Shown here piece after piece: positions 30,305 through 36,879 of a stretch of DNA of 40,280 bases (position 1 is its first letter; every line of letters starts with the position of its first letter). Source of the stretch: a virus; IMG/VR virus record IMGVR_UViG_3300021957_000102, positions 1 to 40,280 of that record; one strand, written 5' to 3'. The notes below the pieces were generated by a model. It was not told where the DNA came from. It searched no databases and worked only from the letters and a program-made list of their open reading frames with translations. The position numbers were made by a program, and so were the translations under genes.

Positions 30305-30366
30305 CATGGCCTTGCATTATGGGCGCAATTGCACGTTGAAGGTGGGTGGGCAGGGGCCATGCGCCC
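30305..30366. repeat. GC-rich patch with interlocking inverted repeats
   Basis: CATGGCC (30305-30311) pairs with GGCCATG (30355-30361), and GGGCGCA (30321-30327) pairs with TGCGCCC (30360-30366). The two right arms overlap by two bases, so the folds are alternatives. The patch is much richer in GC than the surrounding AT-rich DNA. Confidence 0.55.
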
Positions 30367-30595
30367 CCCTAGCGTTATATATGCATGAACTCCTACACAG
30401 ATCAGGAAAATGAGGTGTTAACCACATTACACATATAGTGGTTTACAGTATTATGTGATCACAAATATAGTGTTGTATATGTGCAACACAGCAACATTAA
30501 TAAATATAATGCTATCACAGTACGATTTACTATTGACATAATAATTAGAATGTGTAAAACTAAGTATAATAGTTAGGGTAGGGTCACTATAAGTG

Positions 30596-30682
30596 ATACA
30601 CGTACAGTAAAACACTTAAATACACACATACATAACTAAAATAACATATATCTATAAATACATATAAGTATACACGTACAGT
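30596..30682. repeat. Pair of 13-bp direct repeats
   Basis: ATACACGTACAGT occurs at 30596-30608 and again at 30670-30682, 74 bp apart, within very AT-rich DNA. The related sequence GATACAC is beside each copy. Possible binding sites of a regulator or initiator; no further copies seen. Confidence 0.6.
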
Positions 30683-30775
30683 GATACACTTTAAGTGAAG
30701 ATACATGTAGCTATATACGTAGATAATCGCTGTTAGGCGAGTATTTTTTGTATATATAAATAAAAAGTATTGACA

Positions 30776-30988
30776 ATGGTAAAGAAATCAGTAAAACTAA
30801 GGACAGACAATGTTCTTGAAGAGTTTTATAACCATGTATTAAGTGGTAATCTCGAAGAGTTACATATTCCCCACAGTGATGTATTCTATGTACGTGAAGC
30901 AGTGCAGAATCATTATGGTAAACCCTTTACTCTGGAACATGTAGAGTGGGCTATGCGTGAAGAAGGTTGGACTGATGGCAATTCCTGA
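30776..30988 (+). CDS. First rightward gene, small hypothetical (70 aa)
   Basis: 70 aa from the ATG at 30776 (MVKKSVKLRTDNVLEEFY); the TTG two codons earlier is part of a TTGACA sequence. No clear SD. 'NVLEEFYNHVLSGNLEELHIPHSDVFYVREAVQNHYGKPFTLEHVEWAMREEGW' is a helical pattern I recognise loosely from marine phages. Function unknown. It overlaps the next gene by 14 nt. Confidence 0.65.
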   Translation: MVKKSVKLRTDNVLEEFYNHVLSGNLEELHIPHSDVFYVREAVQNHYGKPFTLEHVEWAMREEGWTDGNS

Positions 30989-31268
30989 AAGAGTTAAGAC
31001 TAAAATGAAGGCAGAAGGTCTGTCTGGTATAAACAAACCTAAACGTACACCTAAACATCCTAAGAAGTCACACTGCGTAATGGCTAAAGAAGGTGACACT
31101 TATAAATTTATAAGGTTTGGACAGCAAGGCGTAAGTGGTGCTGGCAAAAACCCTTCAACTGCGAAAGACAAAGCTCGTAAGAAGAGCTATTATGCAAGAC
31201 ACAATGCACAAGACTCTAAGCCTAGTAAGCTCAGTGCTCGTTATTGGTCACACAAAGTTAAATGGTAA
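30975..31268 (+). CDS. Basic hypothetical protein, conserved type in marine phages (97 aa)
   Basis: 97 aa from the ATG at 30975 (MAIPERVKTKMKAEGLSGINKPKRTP), with GAAGG 8 nt before it. Very basic. The C-terminal part (KEGDTYKFIRFGQQGVSGAGKNPSTAKDKARKKSYYARH) is of a type I know from marine podoviruses and myoviruses, without known function. Small, basic and late-region: perhaps a DNA-binding virion component. Confidence 0.7.
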   Translation: MAIPERVKTKMKAEGLSGINKPKRTPKHPKKSHCVMAKEGDTYKFIRFGQQGVSGAGKNPSTAKDKARKKSYYARHNAQDSKPSKLSARYWSHKVKW

Positions 31269-31281
31269 TGGAGATATACCA

Positions 31282-31884
31282 ATGAGTAAGTTAAAATTTT
31301 TAAAACCTAAACCTAAAAAAGAAATAACTGAAGCAGATAAAAAAATTGCTAGAGAAAAAGCAAAGAATGCAGCAGAAGCTAAAATAACACCTAAACGAGG
31401 CAACAAAGGTAAAGGTCAACCTATTAGTGAAACAGCTATTAAAGAAGCTAAATCTGCTAATGCACTAGATGCTATGCAAAGACGTATTGATGATTTGCCA
31501 AAAGGTGTAATGAAAAAAGCTATGCAAAGAATGTTAGATGCACAGCGTACTAAATTTGAAAGTGGACAGGCTGCTGATGTAGATAGAGCAGCTAGGGCTT
31601 CAACACAAGCTAATCGTGATCGTAAGATGAAAGATAAGGTTACATTAGGTCAAAGTTTTGAGGGCTTTAAACGAGATAAAGATTTTGAAAAAGCAGAATA
31701 TGAATATGATGCTAATAAAGAAAAAGGTATGAATAAAGGTAGCCTTGTACAACCTAAAGAAGGTCAAACTGGTTTAAAGAAATTACCATCAAAGGTACGT
31801 AACAAGATGGGTTACATGAATCGTGGTGGTTTAACTAAGTCAGGAAGTACAGACATGCGTAAAGGCGGCATGTTTTATAAGTAA
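31282..31884 (+). CDS. Basic helical hypothetical protein (200 aa)
   Basis: 200 aa from the ATG at 31282 (MSKLKFLKPKPKKE) with GGAG 9 nt upstream; the same frame is open further left inside the preceding gene but has no SD. Rich in Lys, Ala and Asp; helical middle (LDAMQRRIDDLPKGVMKKAM); C-terminus 'GYMNRGGLTKSGSTDMRKGGMFYK' has the 'RGG..' type of tail seen in other proteins of this region. Not recognised. Confidence 0.6.
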   Translation: MSKLKFLKPKPKKEITEADKKIAREKAKNAAEAKITPKRGNKGKGQPISETAIKEAKSANALDAMQRRIDDLPKGVMKKAMQRMLDAQRTKFESGQAADVDRAARASTQANRDRKMKDKVTLGQSFEGFKRDKDFEKAEYEYDANKEKGMNKGSLVQPKEGQTGLKKLPSKVRNKMGYMNRGGLTKSGSTDMRKGGMFYK

Positions 31885-31889
31885 GATAG

Positions 31890-31918
31890 TTGACAGGTAT
31901 ATTTTCATATGATAGAGT
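31890..31918 (+). promoter_or_regulatory. Probable rightward sigma-70-type promoter
   Basis: TTGACA at 31890-31895, exactly 17 nt, then TAGAGT at 31913-31918 (four of six). It lies in the 59-bp gap just before the 225-aa gene, giving a leader of about 20 nt that contains AAAAGGA. Confidence 0.5.
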
Positions 31919-31943
31919 ACGGTATATATAAAAGGAATATTAT

Positions 31944-32621
31944 ATGCCGTATCTACAAAGTAACATACCACATTTTAAAGCATGGGTAAGAAGAGAATAT
32001 ACAAAGAATCTAGAAGAATATCACGGAGAGTTTCTGCACTGCATGGTAATAGCAGTAACGACAATGCCGAACAGAACTCTGAGCTTCCAAGTTATCTTTA
32101 CAGGATGCGAGTCAGACGAGTTGGAAGAAGAGCACAACATACACGGAGGTGCAATGTGGGCAAGGATGCCTCTGACAGCCCTTGTAGCTGACACACCGTA
32201 TGAACAATGGCCTGAAGCCCTGCCACCTTACTTAGCCCAGCCTTGGGATTGTATGTCACACTATCACAGTGTTTACAAACTAGAACGTGCAAGTCCTGCT
32301 CCTTGGATAGCTAAAGTAGATGGAGAGTTTTACCCAGCTAAGTACTATTTCACAGTTGACTATACAGATAGTGAAGTAGCAGATGATCCTGCCCAGCATA
32401 AACAATCACACGTATTAGAATTGTTAGATGCAGGAGAATACACAGGTAACATGGTTGCGTTACCCAACAACAGAGTGAGAGTAACTCACCCAGCGTGGTT
32501 TGAGACAGGACAAGGTGCTCCTGACTTTAGACCTAATCAGAACATATTTCACTCAAAGGAAGATGTAGAGTACATCTGGGATACGCAACGAGTGTTTGAC
32601 AATTTATATCAGGAGAATTAA
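31944..32621 (+). CDS. Hypothetical protein (225 aa), conserved type in marine phages
   Basis: 225 aa, soluble, rich in aromatic residues. 'ARMPLTALVADTPYEQWPEALPPYLAQPWDCMSHYHSVY' at ~75-113 and 'PAWIAKVDGEFYPAKYYFTVDYTDSEVADD' resemble a hypothetical family of marine phage genomes. There is no catalytic motif that I recognise. It has its own probable promoter and SD AAAAGGA, so it may be expressed separately from its neighbours. Confidence 0.68.
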   Translation: MPYLQSNIPHFKAWVRREYTKNLEEYHGEFLHCMVIAVTTMPNRTLSFQVIFTGCESDELEEEHNIHGGAMWARMPLTALVADTPYEQWPEALPPYLAQPWDCMSHYHSVYKLERASPAPWIAKVDGEFYPAKYYFTVDYTDSEVADDPAQHKQSHVLELLDAGEYTGNMVALPNNRVRVTHPAWFETGQGAPDFRPNQNIFHSKEDVEYIWDTQRVFDNLYQEN

Positions 32622-32623
32622 CA

Positions 32624-32860
32624 ATGGCATCAAAACAAAATACGTCAAAAAAATCAGACTTTAATAAAATGATAAGGCTATTAGGGTTAACTAAATCTGA
32701 AGTAGCAGATATGCTAGGACTTAGTAAACGTGATACTGCTGGCGTAAAAAGAAGTATGGCACGAGGTGGTACACTTAAAAAGAAAAAAGGCATGGCTCGT
32801 GGAGGAATGAAGAAAAAAACTATGGCTCGTGGTGGGGCTATGGCTATGAAGAAAAAATAA
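32624..32860 (+). CDS. Small HTH-like protein with basic MARGG repeats (78 aa)
   Basis: 78 aa. Residues ~16-43 (MIRLLGLTKSEVADMLGLSKRDTAGVKR) have a helix-turn-helix look. The tail repeats 'MARGG' three times between Lys runs (KKKKG, KKKT, KKK). CAGGAGAATTAAC precedes the start. The basic tail suggests DNA binding or packing in the virion. Family unknown. Confidence 0.62.
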   Translation: MASKQNTSKKSDFNKMIRLLGLTKSEVADMLGLSKRDTAGVKRSMARGGTLKKKKGMARGGMKKKTMARGGAMAMKKK

Positions 32861-32926
32861 AAAACTATAAGTGGTCAACCCACACTCTGCCAAGCAACGT
32901 GGTAACACCACAGGAGGATTTTTAAA

Positions 32927-33508
32927 ATGGCAACAACAACTTTTACAAAAGGTATTGAGGCTTACGAAGATAACGTAACTTTCGGTACAGGAATAACAGG
33001 CACAGGTCTGTTACATTCATTCGGCACACGTAAGATACAAACGTTTGTAGGATCACTAGCAGCTACAGATACTGCCTCTGCTTATGCAGATGGAGACTGT
33101 CTTGTAGAGTTAGGTACATTAGATACCAATACTCCATCAACTATTGTAACACCTACTAAGTTCTTTATTCATCGTGCATTAGTATTTATTACTACTGTCG
33201 CAGGACCGACACTTGTAGGTGGTCTAGCACTTAACCCTACTTCTGGCATTGCTACTAATGCTGCTGTAGTATCATCAGGTACTGAAATTGTAGGTGCAGG
33301 AGTGGCATCCTTTAATCCACGTATTTCTGCTACTGACTCAGTAACTGAGATAGACCTTGATTTAGATGCAGCAGGGTATCATGTATTTGACCCACTAGTA
33401 CAAGCACCTATTGCAAACACGAGTTTGTACGTATTTTCTACTACTACTCTTAACGGTGATGCATCTGCAGGTAGATTTACTGTTGAACTAGAATACTCAG
33501 TACATTAA
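32927..33508 (+). CDS. Beta-rich virion protein (193 aa)
   Basis: 193 aa, Thr/Ala/Gly/Val-rich, hardly any helix, no Lys-rich part: typical of head-decoration or fibre proteins. It ends 'GDASAGRFTVELEYSVH'. A very strong SD (AGGAGG) precedes the start, which fits a structural protein made in quantity. The next gene follows after 14 nt and has the same character. Exact role unknown. Confidence 0.65.
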   Translation: MATTTFTKGIEAYEDNVTFGTGITGTGLLHSFGTRKIQTFVGSLAATDTASAYADGDCLVELGTLDTNTPSTIVTPTKFFIHRALVFITTVAGPTLVGGLALNPTSGIATNAAVVSSGTEIVGAGVASFNPRISATDSVTEIDLDLDAAGYHVFDPLVQAPIANTSLYVFSTTTLNGDASAGRFTVELEYSVH

Positions 33509-33522
33509 GGGAGGAATGATAA

Positions 33523-33834
33523 ATGTCAACTTCCGTAGGCACATTCCAACCTAATACGTTACAATGGAGTGTACAAACAAAAGTAACGGTAGATAATACT
33601 GCAGGTAACACTGCACATTTTACCTGCACTGGCTTTAGAGTTGTACACCTTCACTCTGACCAAGAGTTTCTAATTAACTTTGGTGCTGCAGAGGCAAACT
33701 GTGGTGCTAACGATTTAGAACTAGAGGCAGGTAATTACACTCTTGCAATACCTGACGCTGTTGGTAACGCTGTTATAATGAATATATTAGCAGCAACCAG
33801 TGATAACGTAACTGTTAAAGTAGTACTCTCATAA
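33523..33834 (+). CDS. Small beta-rich virion protein (103 aa)
   Basis: 103 aa, beta-strand pattern throughout (VGTFQPNTLQWSVQTKVTVD, then VVHLHSDQEFLINFG, then NYTLAIPDAVG). GGGAGG precedes the start. With the preceding protein it forms a two-gene unit closed by a hairpin. A capsid decoration or stabilising role is inferred. Confidence 0.62.
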   Translation: MSTSVGTFQPNTLQWSVQTKVTVDNTAGNTAHFTCTGFRVVHLHSDQEFLINFGAAEANCGANDLELEAGNYTLAIPDAVGNAVIMNILAATSDNVTVKVVLS

Positions 33835-33840
33835 AAAAAG

Positions 33841-33874
33841 TGTAACCCTGATATAATTGCATATCGGGGTTGCA
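33841..33874 (+). terminator. Hairpin terminator after the beta-rich structural pair
   Basis: 14-bp stem TGTAACCCTGATAT (33841-33854) / ATATCGGGGTTGCA (33861-33874) with two G-U pairs and a 6-nt loop. The downstream side is AT-rich (TTATTATC) rather than a pure T run; the upstream side has seven As, which would serve a leftward terminator better. Confidence 0.6.
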
Positions 33875-33944
33875 TTATTATCTATAGTATGGTATAACTA
33901 GATATGTTATAACTATCTCTGGTACAACAAAAAGGAGATAGTAC

Positions 33945-34088
33945 ATGTTTACAAAGTTAATAAAATTTATTCAAGAAGGCCAACAACGCAAAGTAGCGTA
34001 TTGGCAATTGCATAATATGAATGATCACGAATTAAAAGACATAGGAGTAAGTCGCAGTGAAATCTATCAGAAAGTCTACGGTCAATAA
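33945..34088 (+). CDS. DUF1127 family small protein (47 aa)
   Basis: 47 aa. A basic amphipathic N-terminal helix (MFTKLIKFIQEGQQRKVAYW) is followed by the DUF1127 signature 'LHNMNDHELKDIGVSRSEIY' (usual L..l.d.eLkDiGisRsdI). DUF1127 proteins are typical of alphaproteobacteria, where some act in RNA-linked or stress and phosphate regulation. AAAGGAGATAGTAC is a strong ribosome binding site. Probably taken from a host and possibly used to modulate it. The end overlaps the next gene by 32 nt. Confidence 0.82.
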   Translation: MFTKLIKFIQEGQQRKVAYWQLHNMNDHELKDIGVSRSEIYQKVYGQ

Positions 34089-34239
34089 AGCTGGTAACTA
34101 CACTAAACCTACAATGAGAAAAAGCATGTTTAATAGGATTAAAGCAGGTTCTAAAGGTGGGGGTGCAGGTCAATGGTCTGCACGTAAGGCGCAGCTATTG
34201 GCCTCTCAATATAAGAAAAAAGGTGGAGGATACACATAA
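34057..34239 (+). CDS. Small basic protein, conserved type in marine phages (60 aa)
   Basis: 60 aa, start GTG at 34057. 'MKSIRKSTVNKAGNYTKPTMRK' followed by 'FNRIKAGSKGGGAGQWSARKAQLLASQYKKKGGGYT' is a form I know well from marine phage genomes, usually upstream of lysis and packaging genes. Highly basic, probably binds nucleic acid; function unknown. TAATG coupling to the next gene. Confidence 0.75.
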   Translation: MKSIRKSTVNKAGNYTKPTMRKSMFNRIKAGSKGGGAGQWSARKAQLLASQYKKKGGGYT

Positions 34240-34961
34240 TGACTATTCAACGCAAACCGACAATGCCAGCTATGAAAAAAAGAGGTGGTATAGGAAGTAT
34301 GGGAAGTGGTAAACCTACAGCTAGACCAAAGGCTACAGGAAGAACTGTATATAAATCCAGAACAACTATACCAACAAGACGTGTAGCTAAACCTACACAA
34401 ACACCCAGACAAAAAGCAATAGCAGGAGCAAAAGCTAGAGGTCAAGCAAAAATAGCAGCAATAAAAAACAGATATAATTCTTTAACACCAGCACAAAAAA
34501 CAGCAATGAAGCAAAAACAACAGGCAAAAGCACTTTCATTTAAACAAAGGCAAGCTACTAATAAAGCTACACCAACTAAAACAACTGGCACTCTTGGTAA
34601 TCCTACTTCAACACAAAAAAAAATAAATAATACTAATATGCAAAAAGCTTATCCTGAAGTTAAACAGCTTTCTGCTCCACAAAAACAAATGCCTAGAACA
34701 ACCTCTTCTGTACCTGATAGATTAAAAAAGATAGTAGGTTCTACAGTAGCTAGACGTAGAAAAGCAATAGCAGTAGCAAAAGCTAGAAGTCAAGCAAAAA
34801 TAGCAGCAGCAATCGCTAGTAGACCTAGAGGAAGAACACCGTATCAAAATGCTGCGTTAAAACATCTCGCGAGTTTACGTAAAAAAACTGTACGTAGACC
34901 TACAGGAAGAACTGTATATAAATCCAGAACAACTATACCAACAAGGCGTAGGAGAAAGTAA
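34239..34961 (+). CDS. Extremely basic repetitive protein (240 aa)
   Basis: 240 aa, about a quarter Lys and Arg, few acidic residues. Internal duplications in mirror order: GRTVYKSRTTIPTRR near residues 34 and 222, and (R/Q)KAIA-x-AKAR-x-QAKIAA near 58 and 175. Composition is like a histone-like or DNA-condensing protein; a virion DNA-binding role is inferred. Coupled by TAATG overlaps at both ends. The gene itself contains a 46-bp perfect direct repeat. Confidence 0.65.
   Translation: MTIQRKPTMPAMKKRGGIGSMGSGKPTARPKATGRTVYKSRTTIPTRRVAKPTQTPRQKAIAGAKARGQAKIAAIKNRYNSLTPAQKTAMKQKQQAKALSFKQRQATNKATPTKTTGTLGNPTSTQKKINNTNMQKAYPEVKQLSAPQKQMPRTTSSVPDRLKKIVGSTVARRRKAIAVAKARSQAKIAAAIASRPRGRTPYQNAALKHLASLRKKTVRRPTGRTVYKSRTTIPTRRRRK
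34333..34378 (+). repeat. 46-bp perfect direct repeat, left copy
   Basis: Identical to 34900-34945, 567 bp further on. Encodes TGRTVYKSRTTIPTR in frame in both places of the basic protein gene. Confidence 0.9.
34900..34945 (+). repeat. 46-bp perfect direct repeat, right copy
   Basis: Identical at DNA level to 34333-34378, including all third codon positions, so the duplication or conversion is recent. Confidence 0.9.
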
Positions 34962-35035
34962 TGAAAAGATATTTAAAAAGATTGTGGTGTGCGCTTACTA
35001 ATAGGAAGTGTCACGAAGACTGCAATTGTTGCTGA
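34961..35035 (+). CDS. 24-residue Cys-rich micro-protein
   Basis: 24 aa, MKRYLKRLWCALTNRKCHED then CNCC. GGAG lies 7 nt before the ATG, and the start overlaps the preceding stop as TAATG. Five Cys including C-x-C-C at the end, and a basic N-terminal half. It fills the gap before the next gene, whose GTG follows after 1 nt. Could bind a metal. Short, so uncertain. Confidence 0.5.
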   Translation: MKRYLKRLWCALTNRKCHEDCNCC

Positions 35036-35036
35036 C

Positions 35037-35300
35037 GTGGCAAAAGCTAAGTCACAACAAAGCCTAACTAACTGGACAAAACAGAAGTGGCGTACTAAAA
35101 GTGGGAAACCTAGTGCCAAAACAGGAGAACGTTATCTCCCTGCTGCTGCTATTAAGTCTCTCAGTGCTTCTGAGTATGCAGCTACTTCAAGAGCCAAACG
35201 ACAAGGCACGAAGACAGGTAAGCAGTTTGTGGCTCAACCTAAAAGTATTGCAAAGAAAACCAAACGATTTAGAGCCGCTAGGGGTGGCATGGTAGGATAA
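35037..35300 (+). CDS. DUF5872-like basic protein (87 aa)
   Basis: Start taken as GTG at 35037 (MAKAKSQQSLTNWTKQKWRTKSG), where similar proteins begin; the frame is open further left to 34989, without SD. 'NWTKQKWRTKSGKPSAKTGERYLPAAAIKSLSASEYAATSRAKR' followed by 'AKKTKRFRA' is the typical form of this small family in marine viruses. Function unknown; basic, perhaps DNA-associated. Ends AARGGMVG, like other RGG-ended proteins here. Confidence 0.75.
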   Translation: MAKAKSQQSLTNWTKQKWRTKSGKPSAKTGERYLPAAAIKSLSASEYAATSRAKRQGTKTGKQFVAQPKSIAKKTKRFRAARGGMVG

Positions 35301-35303
35301 AGT

Positions 35304-35522
35304 ATGGCGCATAGTATTATTGATGACTATAAAATATTTCCAAGACTGATGATGTTAGTAGTTACTATATTAACATATCAATCTGTACATTGGTACATGG
35401 CTTTGCCTGATCCTTCTAATGGACAAGCAGGACTTGTATCTGTATGCATGGGTGCATTAACAGGTTGCTTTGGTATTTGGATGAACAAAGAAGCAAAAAC
35501 TGACAGAGGTGGTGTTAAGTAA
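35304..35522 (+). CDS. Small two-pass membrane protein, possible holin (72 aa)
   Basis: 72 aa with two hydrophobic segments (RLMMLVVTILTYQSVHWYMAL at ~14-34; GLVSVCMGALTGCFGIWM at ~43-60) and a short charged tail (NKEAKTDRGGVK). I know closely similar proteins from marine podoviruses, placed before lysis genes. Holin or antiholin function is inferred from topology and neighbourhood. Confidence 0.72.
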   Translation: MAHSIIDDYKIFPRLMMLVVTILTYQSVHWYMALPDPSNGQAGLVSVCMGALTGCFGIWMNKEAKTDRGGVK

Positions 35523-35523
35523 T

Positions 35524-35742
35524 GTCATGGTTATGGCATTTTTATTAATGATTATGTTTGAAGGTCAAGAACATAATACACAAAACATGTACTTTAGAGA
35601 CATAAACCGTTGTAATTATTTTGCTGAACAAATAGAAAAAGGGAATCGCCTACATTATGGTAGGTATACGTATAGGACAAACAGAATAGATGCATACTGT
35701 TTACCTAAAATGGTTCCTAAGAATACGGAGTTCTGGGATTAA
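35524..35742 (+). CDS. Small protein with N-terminal membrane/signal segment (72 aa)
   Basis: Start taken at 35524 (MVMAFLLMIMFEGQEHN). A short hydrophobic N-terminus precedes a polar domain with one Cys pair (RCNYF and AYCLPK). It could be an exported or membrane-anchored periplasmic protein, as in lysis cassettes, although no lipobox for a spanin is visible. Ends TAATG with the next gene. Confidence 0.62.
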   Translation, partial: VMVMAFLLMIMFEGQEHNTQNMYFRDINRCNYFAEQIEKGNRLHYGRYTYRTNRIDAYCLPKMVPKNTEFWD

Positions 35743-35951
35743 TGTATGTTATAGTACTAGTATTAATACAACTAGGGCAGCACAAAGTAGCCTCAGATCA
35801 AGTATTGTATCCAACAATGGATGCATGTGAAATAAGTAGAATATTACTAGCACAAAGACTAGAAGACAGTAAACCAACAAAAGACTCATTTACATTCTCT
35901 AAATGCACAATGATCTCTTTTGAAGAAAACAAATCAAAGGTAACATTATGA
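35742..35951 (+). CDS. Small protein with N-terminal signal-like segment (69 aa)
   Basis: 69 aa, MYVIVLVLIQLGQHK at the N-terminus, then a polar domain with two Cys (DACEIS, SKCTMIS). Same layout as the previous gene, so the two may be diverged paralogues or partners in the periplasm. It is coupled at both ends (TAATG, ATGA). Function unknown; lysis-linked by location. Confidence 0.62.
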   Translation: MYVIVLVLIQLGQHKVASDQVLYPTMDACEISRILLAQRLEDSKPTKDSFTFSKCTMISFEENKSKVTL

Positions 35952-36406
35952 TTACATTACTTGGCAGTTTATTAGGATTTGGTACTTCTTTCTTACCTGA
36001 GATATTAAATTACTTTAAGGCAGGGCAAGATCACAAACATAACCTTGAGCGTATGTCGCTTGAGATGGATATGATGGCAAAGCGTAATGAGCTAAAGCTA
36101 AACATAATAGATAAGCAAGCAGAGATAAAAGAAACAGAAGGACTGTATAAACATGATAGTATGGATGCAGGAGGTTTTATCAACGCACTACGAGGCAGTG
36201 TCCGTCCTGTCATCACTTATGTTTTCTTTGGCCTTTTTGTTGCCATCAAAGTAACAGCACTTATATCTCTTATGGATGCAGGTAATGATCTTGGTAGGTC
36301 ACTGTCTCTTATATGGGATGATGCTACAAGCGGATTGTTTGCAGCTATAATTAGTTTTTGGTTTGGTGGCAGAGCAGTATCCAAGTATGTAAAGACACCA
36401 GTATAA
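35948..36406 (+). CDS. GTA-type three-TM holin
   Basis: 152 aa. N-terminal hydrophobic segment (ITLLGSLLGFGTSFLPEIL), a charged coiled coil (~25-65), and two later transmembrane segments (PVITYVFFGLFVAIKVTALI; SGLFAAIISFWFGGRAVSK). The order and final 'FWFGGRAVSK' match the 'Holin of 3TMs' family first described in gene transfer agents. It would permeabilise the inner membrane so that the M15 endopeptidase just downstream reaches the wall. Confidence 0.85.
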   Translation: MITLLGSLLGFGTSFLPEILNYFKAGQDHKHNLERMSLEMDMMAKRNELKLNIIDKQAEIKETEGLYKHDSMDAGGFINALRGSVRPVITYVFFGLFVAIKVTALISLMDAGNDLGRSLSLIWDDATSGLFAAIISFWFGGRAVSKYVKTPV

Positions 36407-36415
36407 GGAAATAAA

Positions 36416-36868
36416 ATGGGATTTAAACTAAGCGCAAGAAGTATTGGCAAACTAGAAGGTGTAGAGAAAGACCTTGTAAATGTAGTACTAGAAGCTATTA
36501 AGTTGACTAAGGTAGACTTTGGTGTTACTTATGGTATGCGTACTTTAGAGGAACAGCAGAAGCTATACGACTCAGGTAGATCACAGACTATGAAAAGTAA
36601 ACATCTTGACGGTAGGGCTGTAGACCTTGTTGCATACTTTGGTTCAGATATATCTTGGGAGTTAAACGTATACGATGATATATGTGACGCAATGGCTGAA
36701 GCAGCTAGACGTAACACTGTTGCTATTAAGTGGGGCGCAGCTTGGTCTGAAGGAGACATAAGAATGTACAGTGGTTCTGCTGAAGATTCTATGAATGCAT
36801 ATATAGACCTACGTAGGTCAGAAGGGCGTAGACCATTTATTGATGCCCCACATTTTGAGATGATGTAA
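36416..36868 (+). CDS. M15-type L-alanyl-D-glutamate endopeptidase (endolysin)
   Basis: 150 aa. Zinc site S61-K-H63-x2-G-x-A-x-D70 (SKHLDGRAVDL) and H146 near the end (DAPHFE) are intact, with VTYGMRTLEEQQKLYDSGRS before them: the classical T5-endolysin/VanY-like peptidase M15 layout. It cleaves peptide cross-links in peptidoglycan at lysis. It lies 9 nt after the holin, with AAGGAAAT as SD. A second, different lysin is encoded at 24.5 kb. Confidence 0.92.
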   Translation: MGFKLSARSIGKLEGVEKDLVNVVLEAIKLTKVDFGVTYGMRTLEEQQKLYDSGRSQTMKSKHLDGRAVDLVAYFGSDISWELNVYDDICDAMAEAARRNTVAIKWGAAWSEGDIRMYSGSAEDSMNAYIDLRRSEGRRPFIDAPHFEMM

Positions 36869-36879
36869 GGAAAATTAAA

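Larger units (their letters stand above)
29822..30775. other. Divergent control region without genes; candidate origin
   Basis: About 950 bp between the leftward early promoter and the first rightward gene with no convincing coding frame. It holds a 9-bp AT hairpin (29876-29898), palindrome copy 5, a series of short hairpins (29964-30265), a GC-rich patch with overlapping inverted repeats (30305-30366), two more 6-bp hairpins (AACCAC/GTGGTT at 30420-30443; GTGTTG/CAACAC at 30470-30489), very AT-rich DNA with 13-bp direct repeats, and a weak 4-bp hairpin (30727-30740) with six Ts. This mix is typical of a phage regulatory and replication start region. Confidence 0.55.

Noticed and set aside
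30533-30570. Rightward promoter TTGACA ... TATAAT
   Set aside because: The two boxes are 26 nt apart, too far for sigma-70; no second box at normal spacing was seen.
30770-30775. TTG as start codon of the first rightward gene
   Set aside because: An ATG follows two codons later and neither has an SD; the ATG is the simpler choice.
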